DNA from: an uncultured Burkholderiales bacterium
GTDB taxonomy: Bacteria > Pseudomonadota > Gammaproteobacteria > Burkholderiales > Burkholderiaceae_C
NCBI GenBank assembly: GCA_903844825.1
Contig: CAIMVC010000051.1
Span: 1-64,000 of the forward strand
Direction: 5' to 3'
Length of the DNA stretch: 64,000 nt
Shown: piece after piece, positions 1-8,610 of the stretch
Layout of the letters: each line of letters starts with the position of its first letter
Position numbering within the stretch: the first letter of the stretch is position 1
Program-made: the position numbers and the translations under genes
The notes under the pieces: model-generated
Seen by the model: the letters and a program-made list of their open reading frames with translations, nothing else
Database searches by the model: none
Told to the model about the DNA's origin: nothing

Positions 1-321
1 CACGGCTTCGAGTTGCCTGAGCAGCCGGGTCTTCAGGGCTCGGTCTTCTGGAACGCTTTCAATCACGATGCAGCAGTCAGCCAGGGCCTGCATCTCAGTG
101 TGAAAATGGACTGCCGACAGCTGGGCTGCCAGCGCAGGCGTGGTCAGTCGCCCGCGCTCCACATGGCGCTGTAGTTGGGCCTGTAGGCGCAGTTGCGCAG
201 CGGCGGCTGACTGAGCGTCGCGCGCCAGCAGCCGGACTTGCCAGCCATGCGCAGCAGCCACCTGGGCGATGCCCAGACCCATCAGGCCGGGGCCGACAAT
301 GCCCAGCGTGTTGCTTTGCAT
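1..321 (-). CDS. 3-hydroxyacyl-CoA dehydrogenase, NAD-binding N-terminal part (truncated by window edge)
   Basis: Reverse complement from ATG at 321 reads MQSNTLGIVGPGLMGLGIAQVAAAHGWQVRLLARD..., a Rossmann GxGxxG, open to the window edge. Confidence 0.75.
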   Translation of the reverse strand, partial: MQSNTLGIVGPGLMGLGIAQVAAAHGWQVRLLARDAQSAAAAQLRLQAQLQRHVERGRLTTPALAAQLSAVHFHTEMQALADCCIVIESVPEDRALKTRLLRQLEAV

Positions 322-325
322 GGTC

Positions 326-1003
326 TCAGTCGCGGTGAAAGACGACGGCCTCTTCGATTAAAGCGCGGCCCACGCGGGCGGCATTGGCCGGCACGCCGGT
401 GTCCTCGTAACCGAAGGAAATGCCAAACATCAGCCGCTCGTCGGCGCCCAAGCCCAGGTGCTCGCGCACGATGGGCGGGTACAAAGCCAGGGCGCCTTGG
501 GCACAGGAGGCAATGCCTCGCGCCGTCAGGGCGAGCATCAGCGTTTGCGCGTAGATGCCCAGGTCGGTAGCTTCGCGTGCGTCAAAGGGTTGCTGCATGA
601 ACATGAACACCGCATGCGGCGCGTCAAAGCAAGCCTGGTTGCGCAGATAGGCGTCTTTTCTGGCCTGGATGTCTTTGCGCTCGACGCCCATCGCCCCATA
701 CAAGCGGGCGGCCGCATCATGTTGTCGTTCGCGGTAAATGCCATGGTACTTGCCGTCGGCCGGCCAGTCGGGTGCCAGCGGCTGGTCTGCCCTGGCAGCA
801 TCAACCAGCGCTGTGCACAGGCGTTTGAGCGCCGGGCCCGAGACCACATGGGGTCGCCACAACTGGACGTTGCAGTTCGATGGGGCCCATTGCGCCAGTG
901 TGAAGATTTCGTCGAGCTCGGCCCGCGGCACTTCCCGGGCTAAAAAGCCTCGCACGGAGCGGCGAGTTCGGATGGCGACGTCCACGCTCATCGCTGGTGT
1001 CAT
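326..1003 (-). CDS. nitroreductase family protein
   Basis: IRTRRSVRGFLAREVP...LAQWAPSNCNVQLWRPHVV, typical nitroreductase N-terminus. Confidence 0.85.
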   Translation of the reverse strand: MTPAMSVDVAIRTRRSVRGFLAREVPRAELDEIFTLAQWAPSNCNVQLWRPHVVSGPALKRLCTALVDAARADQPLAPDWPADGKYHGIYRERQHDAAARLYGAMGVERKDIQARKDAYLRNQACFDAPHAVFMFMQQPFDAREATDLGIYAQTLMLALTARGIASCAQGALALYPPIVREHLGLGADERLMFGISFGYEDTGVPANAARVGRALIEEAVVFHRD

Positions 1004-2040
1004 GGCTTACCTTTCGTCATGCTCAGACCCCGCTCGGCATAGGCGCGGGCCAGTCGTCGACCAACCCGCGCAGCATCGGGCAGGAAGCCGTTGCCAGCCT
1101 CACCGCGCGCGGCCACACCGGCTGAGCCGACGGCGCCACGGAACATGGCAAAAACCTGGTGAAACGTGCTCATCGGCTCGCTTGCCTGGGTCAGCTCATA
1201 GTAGCGCTGCAAGTAGGCGTCCTCGTCCGGAATGCCCAGTGCCGCCAGGTCAAGACCGAGCAGGCCGCCGTTCTCGTCGGGCGCCATGCGCCAAGCCTGG
1301 CTATTGAAGGCCACGTCTACCAGCGGATGGCCCAGCGTCGATAGCTCCCAGTCGAGCACGCCAATCACGCGCGCCTCGGTGGGGTGAAACATCAAATTTC
1401 CGATGCGGAAATCGCCGTGGCAAAGTCGCAATAACTCGCTGTCGGGCACGCGCTGGCTGAGCCAGGCCACGACTTGGTCCAGTGCCGGGTTGTCGTCGTC
1501 GCCTTTGCGGTACTGCGTGGTCCACTGTTCGGCCCAGCGCTTGAGCTGACGCGCGAAGTAATTGCCCGGGCGGCCATAGTCGCCCAAGCCCAGGGCGACG
1601 ACGTCGAGCCGATGGATGGCTGCCATGGTCGAGACCATGGCGTCAAACAGGGCGGTGCGCTCCTGCGCTGGCAAGCCTGGCGTCGAAAATTCATGAAATA
1701 CCCGACCCTGAAGCCGCTCCATCAGATAAAACGGCGTGCCCAGCACTTGCGGGTCGGCACAGTAGTGAAGCGGCTTGGGCACGGGAACATCGGTGTTTTG
1801 GAGCGCGCTGAGCACGCGGTACTCCCGGTCGATGGCATGGGCCGATGGCATCACCTTCCCTGCGGGTTGTTTGCGCAAAACCGCCTGCCAAAGGCCCCGC
1901 CGCACGAAGTAAGTGGGGTTGGACATGCCGCCTTGCGTGCGCTCGACCTGTAGCGGCTCGGCGCCCCCCAGCCAGCGATCAAGGTAATCGCCGAGCCGCA
2001 CGACGTCGAAGTCGATGGGCGTGCCGTTCGGCTCGCTCAT
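1000..2040 (-). CDS. APH/ACAD11-like phosphotransferase (putative hydroxyacyl-CoA kinase)
   Basis: Kinase motifs LCHGDFRIGNLMF and VIGVLDWELSTLGHPLVDVAF; overlaps ACAD gene by 4 nt. Confidence 0.85.
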   Translation of the reverse strand: MSEPNGTPIDFDVVRLGDYLDRWLGGAEPLQVERTQGGMSNPTYFVRRGLWQAVLRKQPAGKVMPSAHAIDREYRVLSALQNTDVPVPKPLHYCADPQVLGTPFYLMERLQGRVFHEFSTPGLPAQERTALFDAMVSTMAAIHRLDVVALGLGDYGRPGNYFARQLKRWAEQWTTQYRKGDDDNPALDQVVAWLSQRVPDSELLRLCHGDFRIGNLMFHPTEARVIGVLDWELSTLGHPLVDVAFNSQAWRMAPDENGGLLGLDLAALGIPDEDAYLQRYYELTQASEPMSTFHQVFAMFRGAVGSAGVAARGEAGNGFLPDAARVGRRLARAYAERGLSMTKGKP

Positions 2041-3290
2041 GAGTTGGCGTGTTTGCCGCCAAAGCCAAACAGGTACTGCGCGACGCGGCGCATCTGCACT
2101 TCCTCGGAGCCTTCGGTAATGCGATAGCGGCGGTGATGGCGGTAAATATGCTCGAAAGGCATGGCTCGGCTGTAACCGATGCCACCATGGGTTTGCATCG
2201 CGCGGTCAGCAGCTTCGCAGCACAAGCGGTTAGCACGGAAGTTGCAAATTGACACCATGTCGCTGATTTCCAGCGCATCCTGGCGGTCCATTTGCCAGGC
2301 GGTCTTGAAGATGAAGTTACGCACCATTTCGCACTCGGCATACAACTCGACCAGGGGAAACTGAATGGCTTGCTTTTTCGACAGGGGCTCGCCAAAGGCA
2401 ATCCGCTCGCGCGCATACTTGGCCGCTTGCTGGATGCAGTAGCGCGCGGCACCGGCACTGGCGGCCGCCTGGCGGATTCGGTTTTCGTGCACGAAGCGCT
2501 GGGCGATGACCAGGCCCTCTCCCTCCTTGTGCAAGATGGCGCTGTCGGGTACCCGCACCTCCTTGAGTTCGACCTCGGCATGGTCGCTGGGCATGTTGAA
2601 CGTCCAGTGGTTGTACAAAATCTTGTGACCCTCTGCGTTGGTGGGCACGATGAAGGCGGTGATGCCTTTAGCGTCGCCGGGCTTGCCGGAGGTACGGGCG
2701 AATACCAGGTTGCCGTGTGCCCGGGCGACCTGGCTGTTCCAGCGCTTCATGCCGTTGATGATCCAGTGATCGCCTTCTTTGCGCCCGGTTGTCTCGAGCC
2801 AGGTGGCATCGCTGCCGTGGTTGGGTTCGGTCAGCGCAAACGAGAGGTGCATCTCGCCGGTGATGATGCCTTCGATGTATTTTTTCTGCTCGGCGGTGCC
2901 GTAGGCCTCGATCACCGGAACGATGGGGAAGTTGCCGACGATGGACGACTCATCTTGCAGATCGTTGTGCAGGCCGAGGCCTTTGCCGGCCAAGTGTTCG
3001 CGGATGGCCGCCACCATCAGGTTGCTGGCTGCCTGCCCGCCACAAGACTTGGGCAGGCCCATGCGCAAGTGGCCGGCTTTGTCCGCGCGCCGCTCCATCT
3101 CGGTGATCAGTGCGCGCCAGTCGTCGCGTGGTCGGCCATCGTTTTCCCAATCAGTGCGGGCGTACTCGCGGCGATGGTCGAAAAAACGCATGTTGTCGTT
3201 CTCGAGCTGCAGCGGCTTAATTTCCTTGTCGATGAAGGCGTCAAGTTCGGCCAGTTTGGCCGTGATGTCGGCTGGAAGTTGAAAGTCCAT
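2037..3290 (-). CDS. acyl-CoA dehydrogenase (ACAD10/11-like)
   Basis: LSFALTEPNHGSDATWLET..., ...MQTHGGIGYSRAMPFEHIYRHHRRYRITEGSEEVQ; 417 aa. Confidence 0.9.
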   Translation of the reverse strand: MDFQLPADITAKLAELDAFIDKEIKPLQLENDNMRFFDHRREYARTDWENDGRPRDDWRALITEMERRADKAGHLRMGLPKSCGGQAASNLMVAAIREHLAGKGLGLHNDLQDESSIVGNFPIVPVIEAYGTAEQKKYIEGIITGEMHLSFALTEPNHGSDATWLETTGRKEGDHWIINGMKRWNSQVARAHGNLVFARTSGKPGDAKGITAFIVPTNAEGHKILYNHWTFNMPSDHAEVELKEVRVPDSAILHKEGEGLVIAQRFVHENRIRQAAASAGAARYCIQQAAKYARERIAFGEPLSKKQAIQFPLVELYAECEMVRNFIFKTAWQMDRQDALEISDMVSICNFRANRLCCEAADRAMQTHGGIGYSRAMPFEHIYRHHRRYRITEGSEEVQMRRVAQYLFGFGGKHANS

Positions 3291-3332
3291 GGGCAGCTCC
3301 CGGTAGTGAGGTATTGATCAATTTCGTATGTG

Positions 3333-3357
3333 TAGCTTACTATACGCACGTATACAT
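3333..3357. promoter_or_regulatory. candidate shared operator (site 1)
   Basis: tagcttactatacgcacgtatacat in divergent intergenic region 3291-3647, about 43 bp upstream of ACAD start. Confidence 0.35.
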
Positions 3358-3647
3358 AAATCGCGCACGGGGATAACCCTAGCGGCCCTGATCTGTATCA
3401 GCGAAGGTGCGTCGCCTGGGTGAAAGGGGGTCGGGCCCGGCGCTTGGATAGCGGGCGCTAAGATTTTGACGCCACCATAGATCGGCGGCTCGAAGATGGC
3501 CCGCTTGACCGGGTGTTTACCCGATTGCTCAGCAGTCGTAAGGTAGCGCACTATCTGACTGTTTTAACCGTATCGGCGACGCGGGCCGACGGACTGCTGC
3601 CTCAAGCTCAGGCCCGCGCTTGCCCTTTTTTGTAAAGGAGCCCTGAC

Positions 3648-5282
3648 ATGACCCTCGCTGCTTTTGACTCTGCCTTGCATGCGCAGCGCATGCGTGAGCA
3701 GGCCTGGTGGACAGACCGCAACTTCGATGAGCTGTTCGATCAAGCCGTCACCCAAACGCCGGACAAGACAGCACTGGTGGCCTACCGCACCGACCGCTCC
3801 GAAGTGCCGCGCCTGAGCTACGGTGAACTCGGTCAGGACGTGGCGCGCGCCGCGGGTGCACTGCGCGCTTTGGGGATCGGGCCCGGCGACATCGTGGCGG
3901 TGCAGTTGCCGAACTGGCTGGAGTTTGTACTGGTGGCTTTGGCATGCGGCCGTGTGGGCGCCGTGGTCAATCCTTTGATGCCGATATTTCGCGAGCGTGA
4001 GCTGGGCTATATGCTGGCTTTCAGTGGCGCCAAGATGTTGGTGGTCCCCAAGAGTTTTCGAGGTTTTGACCACGAAGCCATGGCGCAGTCCTTGCGCCCC
4101 CAACTGCCGGCACTGCAGCATGTGCTGGTCGTCGATGGGGCAGGGCCCAACAATTTTTCACGCATGCTGCAGCAAAGCACTTCGCCGGCCTTGCACCACG
4201 AGCCCGCGCTGGGGCTGCCGCCAGATGCGCTGGCGGTGCTGATGTTCACGTCTGGCACTACCGGTGAGCCCAAGGGCGTGATGCACAGTGCCAACACCTT
4301 GATGGCCTGCACCAACGCGCTGGGTGCCCGCTTCAAGATGGGGTCTGACGACGTGCTGCTGGCCTGCTCGCCGATGGGCCATATGACCGGTTATGCGGCG
4401 GTATTTCTGCAGTCGATCTTCCTGGGCGCGACGCTGGTTTTGCAAGATGTCTGGGAGCCGCGTCAGGGGGTCAACATCATGGTGACCGAGGGGGTGACCC
4501 ACACGGCGGCATCGACCCCGTTTCTGGTTGATATCAGCGACACCGTAGCGGCTGGTGCCAGCAAGCCGGCATTGCGCACATTTTTGTGTGGCGGCGCGCC
4601 CATTCCACCGGTGCAGATCGAACGGGCCGCCAGGGTGCTGAGCCTGCAGGTGTCGTCGCTTTGGGGGATGACCGAGTCCTTGGGCTCGACCCTGACCGAG
4701 CCGGAGCGGGCCGCCCAAAAGTCCTCGTCGACCGATGGGCGTGCGCTGCAGGGCGTTGAGGTGCAGGTGGTCGATTCCCTGGGCCAGCCCTTACCCGCCG
4801 GCCAGACGGGGCGCCTGATGGTGCGCGGCGCTCAGATGTTCCTGGGTTACTACAAGCGGCCAGACATCGTCACCTTTGATGCCGAAGGCTGGTTTGACAC
4901 GGGCGACTTGGCTTATGCCGATGCCGAGGGCTATATCCGCATCAACGGCCGTACCAAGGATGTGCTGATCCGCGGGGGTGAAAACGTGCCGGTGTTTGAG
5001 ATCGAGAGCCTGCTGCTCAAGCATCCTGCGGTGGCCGCTGCCGCGCTGGTGGGCTATCCGGACGCCCGCCTGGGTGAGCGCGGTTGTGCCTTTGTGGTGC
5101 TGCGCCCGGCCATGACGTTTGATCTAGCCGGTGCACAGGCGTGGATGGCTGAAAACAAGGTGGCCAAGCAGTATTGGCCAGAGCGTATCGAAGTGCTGCC
5201 GAGTTTGCCGGCAACACCGAGCGGTAAGGTTCAGAAGTTCGCTCTGCGCGAAAAGGCCAAGGCCTTCGGGGATGCAGCGTGA
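3648..5282 (+). CDS. AMP-binding acyl-CoA ligase (cyclohexanecarboxylate-CoA ligase-like)
   Basis: LMFTSGTTGEPKGVMH, WFDTGDLAYADAEGYIRINGRTKDVLIRGGENV, SGKVQKFALRE. Confidence 0.88.
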   Translation: MTLAAFDSALHAQRMREQAWWTDRNFDELFDQAVTQTPDKTALVAYRTDRSEVPRLSYGELGQDVARAAGALRALGIGPGDIVAVQLPNWLEFVLVALACGRVGAVVNPLMPIFRERELGYMLAFSGAKMLVVPKSFRGFDHEAMAQSLRPQLPALQHVLVVDGAGPNNFSRMLQQSTSPALHHEPALGLPPDALAVLMFTSGTTGEPKGVMHSANTLMACTNALGARFKMGSDDVLLACSPMGHMTGYAAVFLQSIFLGATLVLQDVWEPRQGVNIMVTEGVTHTAASTPFLVDISDTVAAGASKPALRTFLCGGAPIPPVQIERAARVLSLQVSSLWGMTESLGSTLTEPERAAQKSSSTDGRALQGVEVQVVDSLGQPLPAGQTGRLMVRGAQMFLGYYKRPDIVTFDAEGWFDTGDLAYADAEGYIRINGRTKDVLIRGGENVPVFEIESLLLKHPAVAAAALVGYPDARLGERGCAFVVLRPAMTFDLAGAQAWMAENKVAKQYWPERIEVLPSLPATPSGKVQKFALREKAKAFGDAA

Positions 5283-6040
5283 GCGCACGTCTGGCTGGTG
5301 TGGTGTGTGTGGTGACGGGCGCGGCCCGCGGTATCGGTCTGGCCATCGCCAAACGTTTCGCGGCCGAAGGCGGCCGCGTTGCCTGTCTGGATGTGAGCGC
5401 TGCGCGCCTGGAGCCTGCAGTAGCGCAGTTGCGGGCCGAGGGCGGTGATGCCCTGGGATTCGTTTGCGATGTGGGGCAGCGTGTCTCGGTGCAAAGCAGT
5501 CTGCAAGCCGTCGAGCGTGACTTTGCGGCGCCCGTGGGTGTGCTGGTCAACAACGCAGTGTGGGCGCGCTTTCAGCCGCTGGCTGAGATTGATGAGGACA
5601 GCGTCAATCGCATGTTCTCTGTTGGCCTGCAAGGCATGATCTGGACGCTGCAGGCGGCGGCGCCGCAGATGGCGCGACGCGGCGGCGGCAAGGTCATCAA
5701 TCTGTGCTCGACATCTGCCCTGCAAGCCATGCCCAACGCAATTGCCTATGCCGCGCTCAAAGCCGGCGTGCTCGGTCTGACGCGTGCCGCTGCGGTTGAA
5801 TTGAGTCCTCAAAATATTCGCGTCAATTCCATTGTCCCAGGCATGATCGGCACCCCCGCCTCGATCGCTCAGTTTGACGCGGCAACAATGGCCGAGCGCC
5901 TGGCGCAAATGCCACTGGGCCGGTTCGGTGAGCCCGAAGAAATTGCCGCTTTAGCGACCTTTCTGGCCAGTGACGAAAGCAGCTACATCCAGGGCGCCAG
6001 CATGGTCGCCGACGGTGGCTGGACCATCGCCTCCACATGA
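5279..6040 (+). CDS. SDR family oxidoreductase
   Basis: VVTGAARGIGLAIAKRFA, YAALKAG, MVADGGW; overlaps ligase stop by 4 nt. Confidence 0.9.
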   Translation: MSARLAGVVCVVTGAARGIGLAIAKRFAAEGGRVACLDVSAARLEPAVAQLRAEGGDALGFVCDVGQRVSVQSSLQAVERDFAAPVGVLVNNAVWARFQPLAEIDEDSVNRMFSVGLQGMIWTLQAAAPQMARRGGGKVINLCSTSALQAMPNAIAYAALKAGVLGLTRAAAVELSPQNIRVNSIVPGMIGTPASIAQFDAATMAERLAQMPLGRFGEPEEIAALATFLASDESSYIQGASMVADGGWTIAST

Positions 6041-6960
6041 AACTTCCGCTGCGCACTGGCGCGTCTGAACGGCAGCGTCTGGCGCTGGCGCTGGGCCTAG
6101 GTTTGATTGTCGTGTGGGCCAGCGCGCTGACGGTTCAAAAGCAGGTGTATGCGGTCATGTCTGTGCCCGGCTTTTTGCTGCTGCGCTATTGCCTGCTGCC
6201 GGCGTTTGCTGCGGTGCTGCTGTGCTGGCGCCATGGGCGCCATTGGCCGCGCTTGTCGGCGGCGCACTGGCGGGCGATGCTGTTGGCGGCGGTCCTGGGC
6301 CAGGTGCTGCATGTCTCTTTGGTCGCCCACGGCATTCATCGGTCCACGGCATTTTCAAGTGCGATCATCCTCGCCTGCGGTCCGGTGTGCACTCTGGTGA
6401 CCCTGAGCGTGAGCACGCGTCAGCGCCTGGGACTCAGGCAATTCGGCGGGGTCATGCTGGCCTTGATGGGCGTGCTTGTATTTTTGTCGGACAAGCTGCT
6501 GCGCGCCGATTGGTCGGGCACCTCGGGTGACTTGATGTTGCTGGCCGGTGTCGCTCTGTTTTCTATTTATTCGGTACAGGTGCAGCCGCTATTTGCCAGC
6601 CATGGCAGTCTCGAGACCATGTGCTACACCACCATTTTGGCCGCCCCGATAACCGTGGCGCTGAATTTTTTTGCCGGTGGATCCGTCCCTTGGGCAACTC
6701 TGTCAGTTCTTGATTGGCTGAGCTTTTTGTGGATTTCCCTGGTGGTCGCCTTTGGCGGCTGGATGCTCTGGGGCTGGGTGAGCGTGGTCAGGGGGGTGGA
6801 CCGGACTGCCCCCTTGATGTACCTGCTGCCCCCGATTGCTGGAATTTTTGCTTGGGCCATCTCGGGCGAGGTGTTCGGTCTGGCCAAACTCGCCGGTGCT
6901 GCGCTGGCCCTGGTGGGTGTGGCGATTTCGCAGCAGGGTGCGCGTGTAGCGGCCGGCTAA
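6037..6960 (+). CDS. EamA/DMT-superfamily permease
   Basis: About 10 hydrophobic segments, two-repeat DMT architecture; starts overlapping preceding stop. Confidence 0.8.
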   Translation: MKLPLRTGASERQRLALALGLGLIVVWASALTVQKQVYAVMSVPGFLLLRYCLLPAFAAVLLCWRHGRHWPRLSAAHWRAMLLAAVLGQVLHVSLVAHGIHRSTAFSSAIILACGPVCTLVTLSVSTRQRLGLRQFGGVMLALMGVLVFLSDKLLRADWSGTSGDLMLLAGVALFSIYSVQVQPLFASHGSLETMCYTTILAAPITVALNFFAGGSVPWATLSVLDWLSFLWISLVVAFGGWMLWGWVSVVRGVDRTAPLMYLLPPIAGIFAWAISGEVFGLAKLAGAALALVGVAISQQGARVAAG

Positions 6961-7041
6961 TGTCCATGCCATTGAGAACGATTGAGCACACCCGTCTGGC
7001 GCGCTTGCCCGGGCGCGCTCAGGGGCGAGGAGGCCAAGGTA

Positions 7042-7860
7042 CTAGCTTGGCGTGAGAACAGCGCCGCCGCATACCGAGATGACTTGCCCGGTGACGTACT
7101 GCGACAAGTCGGTGGTCAGAAACTCCAACACACCTGCACAGTCTTCCACCTGGCCTAAGCGGCGCAGTGGTACCTGGCGCGCTTCCTCGTCGGTGCCGAC
7201 CCCGCGAGCGGCGGCTTGGGCTGCCACCCTGGCCGTCAGCATCACGCCGGGCGACAGGCAATTGGCACGAATGCCGAAAGGCCCGAGCTCTGCGGCCAAG
7301 TAGCGCGTGTACTGCGTCACGGCCGCTTTGGATGCCGCGTAACAGGCCAGCAGGCCACCTTTGTAGGTAGTCACGCCGGATTGCGAGGAGATGTTGACGA
7401 TCACGCCGCTGCCTTGGGCTTTCATTGCCGCTGCGGCCGCTTGGCAGCAAAACACGGTGCTCATGTAGTTGACGTCGAATAAGAAGCGGTTATCTTCTTC
7501 TGGCGTGATCGATGCGTGACTGCGTTCGGCAGGAGTCAGCGCGCCCCCCGCATTGTTGACAAGGATGTCGATGCGCCCCAGAGAGTTGAGGGCTTGTCCG
7601 ATCGCTGCTTCGGCTTGCACGCGCTGGGTTAGATCGGCCTCGATGCCGATGCTGCGGCGCCCCATCTGTTCGATTTCAGCGGGCACACTGGCGGCGTTGA
7701 GCTGTTCTCCAAATTCGGCAGCGTCATCGAGCTTGATATCGATCACGGCGACGTCGGCACCGAGGGAGGCTAGGCGCAGGGCATAAGCTCGACCGAGCCC
7801 GCGCGCTGCGCCTGTCACAACGGCGACCTTTCCAAGCAGGGGTAGGTGAGATGAAGGCAT
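7042..7860 (-). CDS. SDR family oxidoreductase
   Basis: VAVVTGAARGLGRAYALRLA, NNAGG, YAASKAAVTQYTR; start MPSSHLPLLGK with AGGAG upstream. Confidence 0.9.
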   Translation of the reverse strand: MPSSHLPLLGKVAVVTGAARGLGRAYALRLASLGADVAVIDIKLDDAAEFGEQLNAASVPAEIEQMGRRSIGIEADLTQRVQAEAAIGQALNSLGRIDILVNNAGGALTPAERSHASITPEEDNRFLFDVNYMSTVFCCQAAAAAMKAQGSGVIVNISSQSGVTTYKGGLLACYAASKAAVTQYTRYLAAELGPFGIRANCLSPGVMLTARVAAQAAARGVGTDEEARQVPLRRLGQVEDCAGVLEFLTTDLSQYVTGQVISVCGGAVLTPS

Positions 7861-7876
7861 GGTTTTCTCCTGGGTG

Positions 7877-8610
7877 TCAGTTCGATTCGGCGGCCGCAGC
7901 ACCGAGGTAGGCGCGGCGTATCAGTTCGCTGCCCTGTAGCTCGCGGGCGGGTCCATGCCCAATCATTCGACCGTTTTGCATCACGTAGGCGGTATCGGCG
8001 ATTTGCAGCGCCCGCTCGACCATTTGTTCGACCAGCAAAATGGTGGTGCCGTGGCGGCGCAAGTCAGCGACGGTGTCGAGCAACTGATCAATGACGGTCG
8101 GTGCCAGGCCCAGCGAAGGCTCGTCGAGCATCAAGAGCCGGGGTTGTCGCATCAAGGCTTGACCGACCGCCAGCATCTGCTGCTGCCCGCCCGACAAGAT
8201 GCCGGCGCGTACGTCGCAGCGTTCATGCAGAATCGGAAACAGGCTGTAGACGCGCTCGTAGCGCGCTGCCACTTCGCCCTTGGGTAGCCGCAGTCCCCAC
8301 AGGCCGAGCGCCAAATTATCTGCCACGCTCTGGCTACGAAATAGGCGGCGCCCCTCTGCCACGTGGAGCAAGCCTTTATCGACAATGGCCCCAGGCGCTG
8401 CGCCTGCGAGGATTGACCGTCGAACAAGATGTCACCGGCCGTCGGTTGGAGTAGCCCTGACAATGCGCGCAGCAAGGTGGACTTGCCCGCGCCATTGCTG
8501 CCCAGCAAAGCCACAAAGCCTTGGTCGGCAATTTCGATGCTGACGCCTTGCAGCACGCTGACGTGGCCGTAGCCGACGTGAAGGTTTGACACTTGCAGCA
8601 GCACGCTCAT
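7877..8610 (-). pseudogene. livF: LivF-like branched-chain amino acid-type ABC ATPase, interrupted by frameshift
   Basis: N-terminal ORF 8152-8610 (Walker A GSNGAGKST) and C-terminal ORF 7877-8371 (LSGGQQQMLAVG, LLMLDEPSLGLAP) join if one base is added near 8409/8410. Confidence 0.75.

Noticed and set aside
2292-3317. 341-aa + strand ORF opposite the acyl-CoA dehydrogenase
   Set aside because: Antisense shadow ORF in GC-rich coding DNA; the minus-strand frame is a clear ACAD.
3313-3322. ATTGATCAAT palindrome as an FNR/Anr box
   Set aside because: Lacks the N4 spacing between TTGAT and ATCAA; a 10-bp palindrome can arise by chance.
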